From: JAGDZR01 sp049115695
GTDB lineage: Bacteria > Bacteroidota > Bacteroidia > Cytophagales > Cyclobacteriaceae
Length of the DNA: 64,000 bases
Direction of reading: 5' to 3'
Assembly: GCA_049115695.1 (NCBI GenBank)
Contig: JAGDZR010000001.1
Coordinates: forward strand, 368,376-432,375
A program made the translations under genes and the position numbers. This document shows positions 17,801 to 26,898 of this stretch, piece by piece (position 1 is the first letter of the stretch; each line of letters opens with the position of its first letter). The notes under the pieces are model-generated. The model was not told where the DNA came from, made no database searches, and worked only from the letters and a program-made list of their open reading frames with translations.

Positions 17801-19511
17801 GGTATTCCACGTAGAAGCAACCAGTTCAGCAGTGAGCGGCCTTACAATTGCTTCTAGTAAAGTGAATTTAAGGGTGTCATCGCTAGAAAGAGATAGTCGA
17901 TCACTGCTGACCATAAAGGATTCGCTTAGTCTGGATGTTAATTGGGAAGGTGTTGCGAGTACTAGCTGGGAAGGTGTTGGTATTATCAACAACAGAGTAG
18001 CTAGGCTAGATCTTTCCAATAAGAATATTGAGGGACATCTACCCGAAGAAATCCTGGATCTTGCTGATCTGGTCTATCTTGATATATCGAATAATGCTAT
18101 TGATTTGATACCGGATATGACGGAAATGCCTAAGCTGGATACCCTGATGATGTCTAACAATAAGCTTGATTTTGCCTCCATAGTCCCCAATCGATCTATA
18201 GTTGAAGTTGACTTTGAGGGCCAGGCATTAATTGAAATGCCTGCTGCTGATACTTTACCCAAGGACAGTCAGGTAATTTTATCTGTCAATACTGGCCGAT
18301 CCGATGAACTCAATTTCAATTGGTTTTGGAGAGGTGTAACCTTAAACGCAGCTGAAAATGACATGGGAGAAGGTGCGAATGCTTATGAGATAAATGGGTT
18401 GACTTACGAAAATATGGGAGCGTATCGCGCGGTGGTGACAAGCGATTCCATTCCAGATTTTAAGTTAGAAACTGAAGTTCAAGGGGTGTATGCTTTCGGA
18501 AGTATTGATTTTTACCCTTCCTTCTTTTATGCGGATGGAGAGCAGGATTTTATCGAGGACGGTGAGAGTTATTTATTCAAAATTACAGCCAGTGGCCCGT
18601 ATGATACAGTGGGTTTTGAGCCAGTGATGAATGATCATGTGTTTTTTGATAGTGTAGTGTTGGGGGATTATTTGCTGTACACCAGGACCGATCCCGACTT
18701 TACCATGACTAAAGGCGATGATGAAGTGCAATTCATCCCAACCTATTTTGAAAGTGTCCTGGAGTGGGACAGTGCTGATGTGCTGATGTTACGAGAATTC
18801 TTGACCGACACGGTTGAAATGATAAGAATCCCACCTCCATTACCACCGGATCCTGAAGGAGGTATTATCGGAATGATTGTTGAGAGCGATTTCGAAGATG
18901 ATGTGGATCCTCAAGGGAGATTAGATTCTCGTCGGAGAGTAAAGAAAGCTGGATGTTCATTGAGAAGGCGTACAACTGGTGGTGGTGGCAGAACCGAAGA
19001 AGATGTATGGGAGTTGGTAGTATATAAAGAAACAGATGATAACGGGCGAGTTGAGTTTGGAGATTTGCCAGATGGTTTTTACCGATTAAATATTCAGTAT
19101 CCAGGTGTTCCTATGGATCCAAATTCATTTGTAGAATTTGAAATATCAGACGAGGAAGATGGTGATGGATATGAACTTGCTGCAACAGTCACAGAAGAGG
19201 GTATTGTTGTTGAAGTGATTGAAGAGCTTGGTGTTTATAGACCATATTTCAAAGATTTGGAAGTATATCCAATACCTACAGACGGAGATTTGAACATCCG
19301 GTACAGGCGATTACTCTCTAAAAATGTAATGCTTGAACTATTAAATCTATCTGGGCAAGTGATCATAAGGCAGCCACTAAGCCATGGTAGAAATCAGTCG
19401 CTTAGCCTCAAAACAGATCAAATTGAAGATGGCATATACGTCCTTAATTTTTACGATGAAACTGAGTTGAAAACGAAGATTGCCAGTTATAAAATTGTTA
19501 TAACGCAATAG
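14862..19511 (+). CDS. Giant secreted repeat protein with type IX secretion sorting domain
   Basis: 1549 residues. After an export signal ending near residue 33 (FASTSTVSAQ) come six copies of a module with core EYFFDxDPGxGxG, spaced about 78 residues apart (the first longer) and ending in GFHTLFLRGKAVGGDWGxxESRLLYVD. Then three Ig-like units lie at about 525-795 (TAPVVGVDLITTSVTSPQLS type). Two short leucine-rich-repeat stretches follow (VTAIDLSGNMLSGEIH, VARLDLSNKNIEGHLPEE), then a CarboxypepD-like strand region. The last 80 residues (VYPIPTDGDLNIRYRRLLSK to YKIVITQ) form a type A sorting domain. It is therefore secreted and probably attached to the cell surface. Copies three and four are nearly identical in DNA, indicating recent duplication. 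Confidence 0.88.
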   Translation: MLCHGLIRSIKLNGVWCLLLLIYFASTSTVSAQSDFQVTDIEYFFDNDPGFGSGTGIDISADTIININQLLSTSGLSNGFHTLFMRARFVDPLEIYNTLDTGVNNVYPDTIIDYSLRSAGLWGITESRVFYVDQSEVFEVSQIDTVEYFFDIDPGFGQGFIIDSFTPDSLVNLVENLSTSSLSIGFHTLYMRAKISNGRWGMSESRLLYVDAAGADQIIEVDSLEYFFDVDPGYTNGNIIDGFTAGTLINLNETLSTSGLAVGFHTLFLRGKAVGGDWGMSESRLLYVDAAGADQIIEVDSMEYFFDVDPGYANGNIIDGFTVGALVNLNETLNTSGLAVGFHTLFLRGKAVGGDWGMTESRLLYVDPSGADVIQQIDSLEYFFDVDPGVGQGTIIDSFSAAESLNLNETLSASGLSQGFHILYLRGKTQGGDWGAYESRLMYVDHANVGEPQLVQQMEYFFDTDPGYGQGIPINDFTVSNQINITDTLQVDTLSGGLHTFYLRAQTQNGQWGPVEGRTFTFEPDTIAPVISINFLATNINSPGITGTTSEGLSSLSITVNGQEVTDISMDSLSWSIAQGVIDPLADGVYDLSASAVDSFDNSGVDITINELIIDTQRPVSTVFRVVSNDNTPRITGTVTEHASIILSIADSLYEAALLPGDTSWELADNLISPLADGSYDLIITAIDSIGNTGTDTVLNALKIDATAPVVGVDLITTSVTSPQLSGDISDPSATVMIQLGDSTYAPIVNDTAWIISAGTIPDLAIGFYEIGATATDSVGNIGEDTSIFELTIIAPTVVEPTLDYRFIDSLALVGIYNSAIGSQWARSDNWLTGSIDTWYGVSVSEGRVTAIDLSGNMLSGEIHLTSSSALDALTNLNLSNNNLVGLVIDSISVASISVINNLMNFNGVAVLIANQPTASYSPQKIQLSKKRILAELGQTVVIDRMIGGATAYTWFRNDTVIAGSSAIQEVIIDGFADEGVFHVEATSSAVSGLTIASSKVNLRVSSLERDSRSLLTIKDSLSLDVNWEGVASTSWEGVGIINNRVARLDLSNKNIEGHLPEEILDLADLVYLDISNNAIDLIPDMTEMPKLDTLMMSNNKLDFASIVPNRSIVEVDFEGQALIEMPAADTLPKDSQVILSVNTGRSDELNFNWFWRGVTLNAAENDMGEGANAYEINGLTYENMGAYRAVVTSDSIPDFKLETEVQGVYAFGSIDFYPSFFYADGEQDFIEDGESYLFKITASGPYDTVGFEPVMNDHVFFDSVVLGDYLLYTRTDPDFTMTKGDDEVQFIPTYFESVLEWDSADVLMLREFLTDTVEMIRIPPPLPPDPEGGIIGMIVESDFEDDVDPQGRLDSRRRVKKAGCSLRRRTTGGGGRTEEDVWELVVYKETDDNGRVEFGDLPDGFYRLNIQYPGVPMDPNSFVEFEISDEEDGDGYELAATVTEEGIVVEVIEELGVYRPYFKDLEVYPIPTDGDLNIRYRRLLSKNVMLELLNLSGQVIIRQPLSHGRNQSLSLKTDQIEDGIYVLNFYDETELKTKIASYKIVITQ
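15461..15928 (+). repeat. Tandem 234-base coding repeat
   Basis: Two adjacent in-frame units of 234 bases (78 codons), beginning at the GGGGATGTCA at 15461 and again at 15695, share long identical runs (for example the stretch encoding RLLYVDAAGADQIIEVDS). The other copies of the module in this gene are much more diverged. Confidence 0.8.
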
Positions 19512-19744
19512 CTATTCGGCACATCATCAAAGGGAATAAATGCTATTGCCAAGGTAAGAGCTGTTTTTTATTAAGTTAGATCAGTTCCTAATCATCTTAA
19601 ATTATTGCGATCTGAAATCAATGGTTTATGAATTAAATTGGGTGGAATAATCATTCAAGTTTTTCTCGTTCACCTTTCCAGTCTCTCAAATCATCTAGTT
19701 TAGTTGTCGTTCGAGGTATTTTTTAACCTACCAATTCACTGAGA

Positions 19745-21376
19745 ATGACTAAATCAAACAAACAAGAGGTATCCCACCAGGTTAGCTGGAAAGAAAAGAT
19801 TGGCTATGCTGTGGGAGATGCCGGTTTCAATTTTTATTGGATCATTATAGGATCCTACCTGTCCTATTTTTACACAGATATTTTTGGGCTCCCAGCTGCA
19901 GCAGCTGGCACCATGTTTTTGGTGACCAAGATTGTAGATGCCTGCTCAGATCCTGCCATGGGAGCTATCGCTGATCGCACCAACAGTCGATGGGGAAAGT
20001 TCAGACCCTATTTATTATTCGGGGCATTGCCAATGGCGGGCGCTGCAATACTCACGATGAGTACACCTGATTTAGGTGAAGGGGGCAAATTAATTTGGGC
20101 TTATGGCACCTATTCATTTATGATGCTCTGTTATACCATTTTGAGTACGCCTTACTCGTCATTAGCAGGGGTAATAACAGCTGATGCGGATCAGAGAAAT
20201 TCTATTTTCGGGTGGCGGTTCTTTTTCGCTTATTTCACGGGCATAATAGTAGGTGCATTTACGCCTGGATTAGCAGAGTATTTCGCAAATGGTGATGAAG
20301 CGAAGGGATGGCAGTTGACAATGGCTTTGTATGCAGCTGTTGCGACCATCCTGTTTTGGGTTACATTCATGACTACCAAAGAGCGAATCCAACCACCTAA
20401 GGAGCAGCGAACAAATGCCTGGGATGATATTAAAGATTTGGCTGGGAACCGGCCTTGGTTGATACTCTTTGCCTTAGCGATGATCATTATGATGACTATT
20501 GTGTTTAGAGGAAGCTCAGCCACTTATTATTTTAAGTATTTTGTCAAGAGGCCAGATTTGATGGGTGCTTACATTGGTGTTCAAATGGCCGCATATGCGA
20601 TAGGTAGTCTCATGTCTCCATACCTGACCAAGTTGATGGATAAGGCAAAATTGCTCATGCTGTTGATGGGTTTGGTTGGAGGATTGAGCATTTTGTTTGC
20701 ATTTGTACCTAAACCTACTTCTGAGGGTGTGGTTACAGTTCCACCTGAAATTTCAGTTACGCTTAAGGCTGAAGATTTACTGGGCACACAATCTTTGCCA
20801 GGAGATAACTATCGGTGGGTACAGCATAAAACAGGAGTGTTTTGGTTCATTAAAAAACTAGAAACCATAGGTGCAAATAGCAATACACTCAAAATAAATA
20901 CAATTGACAATGCAGAAAGGAATCGTGTAATAAGTGTTTACAAGACTGATGAGCAAGGAAATATATACGATAGCTCTGATTTACCCTGGGAGATCCTTTT
21001 GATGTTTGCTTTGAACATATTGATAAGCCTTTGTCTTGGGCCAAAGTCACCGATAACATGGTCAATGTATGCTGATGCGGCTGATTATAATGAATGGAAG
21101 ACAGGCAGGCGCGCTACAGCCATGACTTTTTCTGCGGCAACCTTCTCACAGAAACTTGGTGGGGCCTTGGGGTCAGCAGGAATCCTTTGGGTTTTGGCCT
21201 CCATGGGTTATGCAGCCAATCAAGTGCAAGATGGAGCTTCATTGACAAGTATAGTGTGGTTGCAAACTTTAGTGCCAGCATTCTTTGCCTTCATGGCAAT
21301 TTTTGCATTGAAGTTTTATAATCTGACCAGTACAAAATTGGAGCATATTCAAGCAGAACTGAAGAGCAGAAAGTAA
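19745..21376 (+). CDS. GPH-family (glycoside-pentoside-hexuronide) cation symporter
   Basis: Inner-membrane major-facilitator transporter of 543 residues that would import a sugar or oligosaccharide with a cation. Family marks are EKIGYAVGDAGFNFYW at the N-terminus, the helix with TKIVDACSDPAMGAIADRT, and RWGKFRPYLLFGALP. About twelve helices are visible. An unusual soluble insertion of some 90 residues (about 320-415, from VPKPTSEGVVTVPPEI to YDSSDLPW) splits the C-terminal half, which explains a length above the usual 450-480. It is followed after 24 bases by the GH94 phosphorylase, the probable user of the imported sugar. Confidence 0.92.
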   Translation: MTKSNKQEVSHQVSWKEKIGYAVGDAGFNFYWIIIGSYLSYFYTDIFGLPAAAAGTMFLVTKIVDACSDPAMGAIADRTNSRWGKFRPYLLFGALPMAGAAILTMSTPDLGEGGKLIWAYGTYSFMMLCYTILSTPYSSLAGVITADADQRNSIFGWRFFFAYFTGIIVGAFTPGLAEYFANGDEAKGWQLTMALYAAVATILFWVTFMTTKERIQPPKEQRTNAWDDIKDLAGNRPWLILFALAMIIMMTIVFRGSSATYYFKYFVKRPDLMGAYIGVQMAAYAIGSLMSPYLTKLMDKAKLLMLLMGLVGGLSILFAFVPKPTSEGVVTVPPEISVTLKAEDLLGTQSLPGDNYRWVQHKTGVFWFIKKLETIGANSNTLKINTIDNAERNRVISVYKTDEQGNIYDSSDLPWEILLMFALNILISLCLGPKSPITWSMYADAADYNEWKTGRRATAMTFSAATFSQKLGGALGSAGILWVLASMGYAANQVQDGASLTSIVWLQTLVPAFFAFMAIFALKFYNLTSTKLEHIQAELKSRK

Positions 21377-21400
21377 TCTATACAGGTACAATATTTTTCT

Positions 21401-23770
21401 ATGTTAATTGAACATTCTCAAGGCGGTGAGCGACTGAATTTATACAGTCCTACAAAAATGCCTAGAGCGGCAGCATTTCTATGGAATGAATGTATGATGA
21501 TTCATATGAATTGCAGAGGGTATGCAGTGGCTCAATTTATGCAACCCGAACCCTCTAAATATGCGCATGCACCTAATTTGGAGGCCAAAACTTTTATGCA
21601 GCCTGAGCAACCGTATTATGCGCATCATCCCGGGAGATTTTTCTATGTTAAAGATCACAAGACAGGTGATTTATTCTCAGCACCATACGAGCCATGCAGA
21701 GTTTCGCTTGATAAATTTGAGTTTTCAGCTGGTAAATCTGATATCAAGTGGAAGGTATGTAAATACGATTTAGAAATTCTATTAAAACTGACATTGACTA
21801 AAAATGATCCGATTGAGATTTGGTCTATGCAGGTAACTAACCTTGGATCAAAACCAAGAGAAATTAGCGTTTATCCTTACTTTCCCGTTGGATACATGTC
21901 ATGGATGAATCAGTCTGGACGTTATAATAAATTGGTCAATGGAATCATCACTTCATCTATCACGCCTTATCAAAAATACAAGGACTATTTCAAGAATAAA
22001 CATCTCAAAGACAAGACGTTTTTGATTGGAGATCATGTTCCGGATGCCTGGGAAGCTAATCAGGAGCAATTTGAAGGGGAAGGAGGATTGAGCCATCCAG
22101 CAGGTATTCAGCAGGAGACATTAAGTATGGGGGATGCCATCTATGAGACTCCCACTTGCGCAATGCAATACAATATGGAGCTGGCCCCGGGTGAAAGGTC
22201 AGAAGAGCACAAATTTTTATTTGGTGCAGCTGCTACTGACCAGGAAGTTCAAGATATAAGAGACGCATATTTTGGAAAGAAGGATCAGTTTGAAAAGCTA
22301 CAGGAAGAATACGATGAATACATTTCCTCAGGCAAGTCATTGATTGAAATTGAGTCACCTGATGAATCCTTTAATCTGTTTGTAAATCACTGGCTTCCCA
22401 GGCAAATCTACTATCACGGTGTAACCAATCGACTCACAACAGATCCGCAAACAAGGAACTATTTGCAGGACAATATGGGTATGTCCTACATTTTACCAGA
22501 GGTGACAAAAGGAGCGTTTAGAATAGCTCTAGGCCAGCAAAATGTCGATGGTTCTATGCCAGATGGTATATTGATCCATCGAGACGCAGAGTTAAAGTAT
22601 ATTAATGAAGTACCTCACACCGATCATTGCGTTTGGGTACCCATATGTTTAAAGGCCTACCTTGACGAGACGAATGATTATAATCTGTTAAATGAAGTGC
22701 TGCCTTATGCCGGAGGTGAAATTGAGGGGACTGTTTCAGAGCACATTCATAAGGCCATGCATTGGCTAGTGAGTAACAGGGATCATCGCGGGTTAAATTT
22801 TATTGAGCAGGGGGACTGGTGCGATCCGATGAATATGGTAGGGTATAAGGGCAAAGGAGTTTCTGGCTGGCTCACAATGGCGACATCATATGCGTTAAAG
22901 GTTTGGTCTGATATCTGTGAAGACGTAGGAGATATAGCCTATCAATCTCATTACAAAAAACTTAGAGAGGAAATCAATCAGGCTATCAATGCACATATAT
23001 GGGATGATGAGTGGTACGGGCGTGGTATCACGGATGATGGTGTGTTGTTTGGAGTGAAAACCGATAAGGAAGGTAGTATCTTTCTGAACCCTCAGGGATG
23101 GGCATTTTTAAGTGGCTGCTCTACTCAAAATCAAAATAGGAAAATCCTTAAATCTGTTGAAGAAAGACTTGAATCTCCTTTTGGCGTAGAAATCATAGCG
23201 CCCGCTTATACGGCCATGAGAGATGATGTTGGACGCGTTACTCAGAAGTTTCCAGGCTCAGCTGAAAATGGGTCGATCTATAATCATGCTGCCGCTTTTT
23301 ATGTTTACGGACTCTACCAGATAGGAGAGGCGAATGCTGCTTTTCGTATGCTCAGAAAAATGATTCCAGGTCCGGATCAGGAAGATATTTTACAGCGGGG
23401 ACAGCTCCCTGTGTTTATCCCAAATTACTACAGAGGTGCTTACAGGCAATTTCCACGAACTGCTGGTAGATCAAGCCAGTTGTTTAATACTGGAACAGCG
23501 CATTGGGTATATCGATGTATCATAGACGGACTATTAGGTGTTCAGGGATGTCCAAAGGGCTTAAAAATAACACCTAATCTACCATCAGATTGGAAATCAG
23601 TGAAGGTGATCAGGCATTTCCGAAAGTCAACATTTGATATTAGCATGGAAGTTGGAGGAACGGATGAGATTCAAATCGTAGTGGATGGATCAATTTTGGA
23701 TGGATCAATTATCACTAACATCGAACCAGGGAAAAAATATACTGTGGAAGTAGTCCTACCAATAGCATAG
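21401..23770 (+). CDS. GH94 family glycoside phosphorylase (cellobiose/cellobionate phosphorylase type)
   Basis: Cytoplasmic inverting phosphorylase of 789 residues with no signal peptide. It would cleave a beta-glucosidic disaccharide or oligosaccharide with phosphate to give glucose 1-phosphate, saving ATP. The N-terminal beta-sandwich (about 1-280) is followed by a helical linker and the (alpha/alpha)6 barrel. The general acid is expected at Asp472 in EQGDWCDPMNMVG. Further family marks are FPGSAENGSIYNHAAAFYVY and GRSSQLFNTGTAHWVYRC. The GDWCDP form and the length recall cellobionic-acid phosphorylases, but cellobiose, chitobiose or beta-1,2-oligoglucan specificities cannot be excluded. 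It lies 24 bases behind the GPH transporter and 8 kb from the GH144-like hydrolase. Confidence 0.88.
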   Translation: MLIEHSQGGERLNLYSPTKMPRAAAFLWNECMMIHMNCRGYAVAQFMQPEPSKYAHAPNLEAKTFMQPEQPYYAHHPGRFFYVKDHKTGDLFSAPYEPCRVSLDKFEFSAGKSDIKWKVCKYDLEILLKLTLTKNDPIEIWSMQVTNLGSKPREISVYPYFPVGYMSWMNQSGRYNKLVNGIITSSITPYQKYKDYFKNKHLKDKTFLIGDHVPDAWEANQEQFEGEGGLSHPAGIQQETLSMGDAIYETPTCAMQYNMELAPGERSEEHKFLFGAAATDQEVQDIRDAYFGKKDQFEKLQEEYDEYISSGKSLIEIESPDESFNLFVNHWLPRQIYYHGVTNRLTTDPQTRNYLQDNMGMSYILPEVTKGAFRIALGQQNVDGSMPDGILIHRDAELKYINEVPHTDHCVWVPICLKAYLDETNDYNLLNEVLPYAGGEIEGTVSEHIHKAMHWLVSNRDHRGLNFIEQGDWCDPMNMVGYKGKGVSGWLTMATSYALKVWSDICEDVGDIAYQSHYKKLREEINQAINAHIWDDEWYGRGITDDGVLFGVKTDKEGSIFLNPQGWAFLSGCSTQNQNRKILKSVEERLESPFGVEIIAPAYTAMRDDVGRVTQKFPGSAENGSIYNHAAAFYVYGLYQIGEANAAFRMLRKMIPGPDQEDILQRGQLPVFIPNYYRGAYRQFPRTAGRSSQLFNTGTAHWVYRCIIDGLLGVQGCPKGLKITPNLPSDWKSVKVIRHFRKSTFDISMEVGGTDEIQIVVDGSILDGSIITNIEPGKKYTVEVVLPIA

Positions 23771-23863
23771 CTTCGGTACCGTTTGTACCCCAATATTATC
23801 GCTTCGATAGCTTAATTCGGACATGATTGGACTGTGTTGTAATTTTACACTGAATCAGACAAA

Positions 23864-24724
23864 ATGATGAAGAGCTACCATATTACATTACTGCTAATAG
23901 TTCTGATACTTGGCTGTGAGGAAACTCCTGTAGAGCCTATTCAGAGAATAGGGCAGATAGAATTATTCGATACAGACAATAGTGCATCTGCAAAAGATTT
24001 AACGGTGCTTTTTGAAGCATGGGATCTAAGCGGTGTGGATGAGTTTCGGGTTATTTTGATCCCATCGGACCATGGTGAAATACAGATTGAAGATGCTCTC
24101 AAACTTGATGAATTGAGGTATCATGTGGTTGAAATTAAGGATAGTAAGCATTATGCATTCGATTTGCCCAGCATGTTGGATGTAAGAGGTGAAGAGATTA
24201 AGGAAGGGAAAAACTATCGTGTGAAAATCTTAATGGTAGGTGCCAATATAGGGCAACTTTCTTTGATCAGTTCAAATGGAGTAACTATTGAGAATAATGG
24301 TAAGTTTGACGGCTATTATGTAGGTACAATAAAACACAATATCAACTCCCGTGGTGATTTTTCACAAAGTGGACAGCTAACGACCAGTATTGTAAGATGT
24401 GATCTAAGAAAGAGTGACCTGGATCAACGATATCTTGGAACCTTAGAGATTTTGACGCAAAATGGAAGCTTTTTTAATCCTAATACTTCGGAAGGCGGAT
24501 CGTTACGGTTTGAGATAGATGATCAGGGAGTGATCACTGAGATTGAGAGTGGGGGAGCCATGGCAGCCATAAACAATGTATTTCAAGCTTGTGACGAAAC
24601 AAACCAGGGATTATTGGATGGTATAGTGGAAGACAAGCTGATCATCAGAATAATCGGTGAGAACTGTGAGAAAGGAGTCTATGAACTCAATATTCGTAGA
24701 ACCGCTGTAGCTGTATCTATTTGA
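23864..24724 (+). CDS. Hypothetical lipoprotein
   Basis: 286 residues with a lipoprotein signal (MMKSYHITLLLIVLILGCEE, lipobox LILGC). The N-terminal third (about 30-130) looks like a fibronectin-type or Ig-like beta domain (LFEAWDLSGVDEFRVILIPS). The C-terminal part, about 140-286, is another beta-rich domain with a GTIKHNIN start and two cysteines. I do not recognise a family. Its stop codon abuts the stop of the convergent lipoprotein gene, and the pair of stops sits inside a short inverted repeat. Confidence 0.75.
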   Translation: MMKSYHITLLLIVLILGCEETPVEPIQRIGQIELFDTDNSASAKDLTVLFEAWDLSGVDEFRVILIPSDHGEIQIEDALKLDELRYHVVEIKDSKHYAFDLPSMLDVRGEEIKEGKNYRVKILMVGANIGQLSLISSNGVTIENNGKFDGYYVGTIKHNINSRGDFSQSGQLTTSIVRCDLRKSDLDQRYLGTLEILTQNGSFFNPNTSEGGSLRFEIDDQGVITEIESGGAMAAINNVFQACDETNQGLLDGIVEDKLIIRIIGENCEKGVYELNIRRTAVAVSI

Positions 24725-24750
24725 TCAGAAAGAGACTTTTTTGATCAAAT
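24719..24750. repeat. Inverted repeat spanning two convergent stop codons
   Basis: ATTTGATCA (24719-24727) and TGATCAAAT (24742-24750) are exact reverse complements with a 14-base spacer. The repeat covers the stop codons of both converging genes and could act as a shared transcript end, although neither side has a good T-run. Confidence 0.4.
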
Positions 24751-25864
24751 ACTGAAACTTGTTTTCTTTCAAATCTCGTTTGAAAAGAAAGACACCAAAG
24801 TTGCCATTTCTAACGTCTTGAGAGATCAAGTCAAAATGATCAGTGATTAACGCACTATTCTGGTAGTCTCTGCCAGCCAGAATTTCATTGGTATGTAACA
24901 TGCCAAATTCATCATCGTATGCAGTAAGCCTGATTTCAATAGGAATTTCTGCATAATCAGAGTCTTCAGATACTTCAATCCTTGTTAGAGATGTGATCAG
25001 ATAAATTCTATCCTGTTTTGCGAATAGCGTAATAAAATCTGATTTATTTTCTTCATCATTGATTAAGTTGAAAAGAATGCGCTCATTTTGAACTTCCAAA
25101 TTTTTATTCACCACCTGAAGGATATGATTTCCTTGTCGAATCACCAGGTTCCCACTCAGGGCAAATATTTGATTGACTAATTCATCTTGTTCATGTACAA
25201 TGATTTCTCCAGTAGAGGTGAGGTGGAAGATGTTTTGGTTAATTGCAATAAACAGGTCATCATCAACAGCAGCTATATTAAAAGTTTCAATCTCATTACC
25301 TGCTAATGGTATTTCAAATTTCAAAGTATCGGTTATGTCAATCCCTATGCCCACATGATAGACATATTTGAGCACTGATGCCTCAGTAAAGTTTTGCCCG
25401 TTGACTTGGTATGTGTCTGAAAGCAATACGCCTGTAAATGCATCACGAATTTGACCGATAAATTGAGCGTCTATGACATTTGAGTGCTCTAATTGGAGTA
25501 CTTGAAAGCCCTCTGATAAAAATCTGAGTCGATAAACTGGTATGCTATTTTCCTTTCGGATGCTACCGAAAATAAACTTTTCGTTTGAATAAATTGATTG
25601 TGCATGGACAACTTGAGGCTCATCAAATTCATAGATGACTTCCTTTGAATCTAAAACCAATTCTCCTTCATCCCCTAGAATTCTATATAGACTATTTTTA
25701 AAGGCTACAGTTGGGCTGGATGAACTGTTGATTTCAATGACACCTTTTGATGAGGTTTCATAGATAAATTGGGTCCAGTCTCCATCATTGATACTGATGT
25801 CCATTTCGGTCGAGCAGGCACATAGGAGTCCTAAACAAATAGGCAACACGATCTTTAAACTCAT
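24725..25864 (-). CDS. Hypothetical lipoprotein, third gene of the STAND/WD40 operon
   Basis: About 379 residues with lipoprotein signal MSLKIVLPICLGLLCACSTE (lipobox LCAC). The body is beta-rich, with repeated strand patterns such as VVHAQSIYSNEKFIFGSIRK and GNEIETFNIAAVDDDLFIAI, suggestive of a beta-propeller-like fold, but no named family is recognised. I chose the ATG at 25862-25864 because it overlaps the stop of the upstream gene as TGATG, a classic coupling arrangement, and gives a compact lipoprotein signal. An in-frame ATG at 25882 would add six residues. Being surface- or periplasm-anchored, it may work with the barrel protein encoded just upstream. Confidence 0.75.
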   Translation of the reverse strand: MSLKIVLPICLGLLCACSTEMDISINDGDWTQFIYETSSKGVIEINSSSSPTVAFKNSLYRILGDEGELVLDSKEVIYEFDEPQVVHAQSIYSNEKFIFGSIRKENSIPVYRLRFLSEGFQVLQLEHSNVIDAQFIGQIRDAFTGVLLSDTYQVNGQNFTEASVLKYVYHVGIGIDITDTLKFEIPLAGNEIETFNIAAVDDDLFIAINQNIFHLTSTGEIIVHEQDELVNQIFALSGNLVIRQGNHILQVVNKNLEVQNERILFNLINDEENKSDFITLFAKQDRIYLITSLTRIEVSEDSDYAEIPIEIRLTAYDDEFGMLHTNEILAGRDYQNSALITDHFDLISQDVRNGNFGVFLFKRDLKENKFQYLIKKVSF

Positions 25865-26898
25865 CAATATCTTTGTTTGCATAGTTCGATTGAAAAACTC
25901 AGCACTCCAAATTTTGAGTTATAGTTTACAATGGAGGGCTCATTATACATTAAAGATGCATTCAGATCATCACTCATGGCTTTTGATCTATCGGAAATAC
26001 TCATTGTGAAGTTAATTCCAGGTTTAATCAATACATGGCCTATAACAAACTGACCTGAGATTGTCGAAATCCAATCAGTCGTCAATTGGTTTCTGAACGA
26101 GGCTAAATCGAACCCAGAAGGATCATTCGCACCAAAGTGGTGATCCCATGATTTGAGATAATTTATGCCTATACCAGTATGCAGATAGGGGATTATTCCT
26201 TTTGGCTTCCAAGGGAGCCTGAACGAAAACTGTACGGGTATTGAGTAGTTGATGATTCTTGTTTTAACATTCGTTTGGCTGTAATTGTCCCGATGAGCAA
26301 AAGAGAGACTATTGATCCCAATGGCAGTGCTGATATAAAATGGATCTTTTAGTGAAAATGTTCCACTTAGGAAGACCGACTTAAATGATTCCCCTTCAAT
26401 ATTATCAATTAGATTTTCATTTGACAATCCACTGATAAGTAATGAGTTGTCGAATTCGAAAGGATCTGTATAGAGTCCACCAATAGAAACGAATGGCATC
26501 CCAATAGCTACTCCAACACCAAACTGAAGTTTAGGTCTGTTCCGGATTATTTCAAGTGCATTTCTGAATTTGAAGACATCCGTGCCAGTTGCTGAAAAGT
26601 TAGCCTTTAGGTTGAGGATATTCCTGATACTCTGCTCAGCCAATCCTATTGAATCCAGAATGAAATAGGCATTTGAAAGGGTATGATTGGCTGCTATCAC
26701 GTCTTTCCTTGTGTTTTCTTTCTTGTCCAGGAAGGATTTTAATGCATTGACGGCATCAAGCATGTTACCTTGTTCATATGCCTGTTGTCCGCGAATGAGT
26801 TCAGTTCGATCAAGCTCACTATCCTGGCCAAGCATTGGAAATGCGAAAATCATAATAGACGTAAATAGCCCAGTGACTAGTAGATTTCTATTGCTCAT
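25864..26898 (-). CDS. Outer-membrane beta-barrel-like protein with TPR-like N-terminus
   Basis: About 344 residues with a Sec signal (NLLVTGLFTSIMIFAFPMLG). Residues about 30-115 look like helical TPR units (ELIRGQQAYEQGNMLDAVNA, NHTLSNAYFILDSIGLAEQS). From about 125 onward, alternating strands with the sequence feel of an outer-membrane barrel follow (FGVGVAIGMPFVSIGGLY, YSIPVQFSFRLPW, IIPYLHTGIGINYL), ending in ...FSIEL near the C-terminus. It is the middle gene of an operon in which every junction overlaps: 11 bases with the upstream STAND gene and TGATG with the downstream lipoprotein. Another in-frame ATG at 26916 is possible. Function unknown. Confidence 0.75.
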   Translation of the reverse strand: MSNRNLLVTGLFTSIMIFAFPMLGQDSELDRTELIRGQQAYEQGNMLDAVNALKSFLDKKENTRKDVIAANHTLSNAYFILDSIGLAEQSIRNILNLKANFSATGTDVFKFRNALEIIRNRPKLQFGVGVAIGMPFVSIGGLYTDPFEFDNSLLISGLSNENLIDNIEGESFKSVFLSGTFSLKDPFYISTAIGINSLSFAHRDNYSQTNVKTRIINYSIPVQFSFRLPWKPKGIIPYLHTGIGINYLKSWDHHFGANDPSGFDLASFRNQLTTDWISTISGQFVIGHVLIKPGINFTMSISDRSKAMSDDLNASLMYNEPSIVNYNSKFGVLSFSIELCKQRY

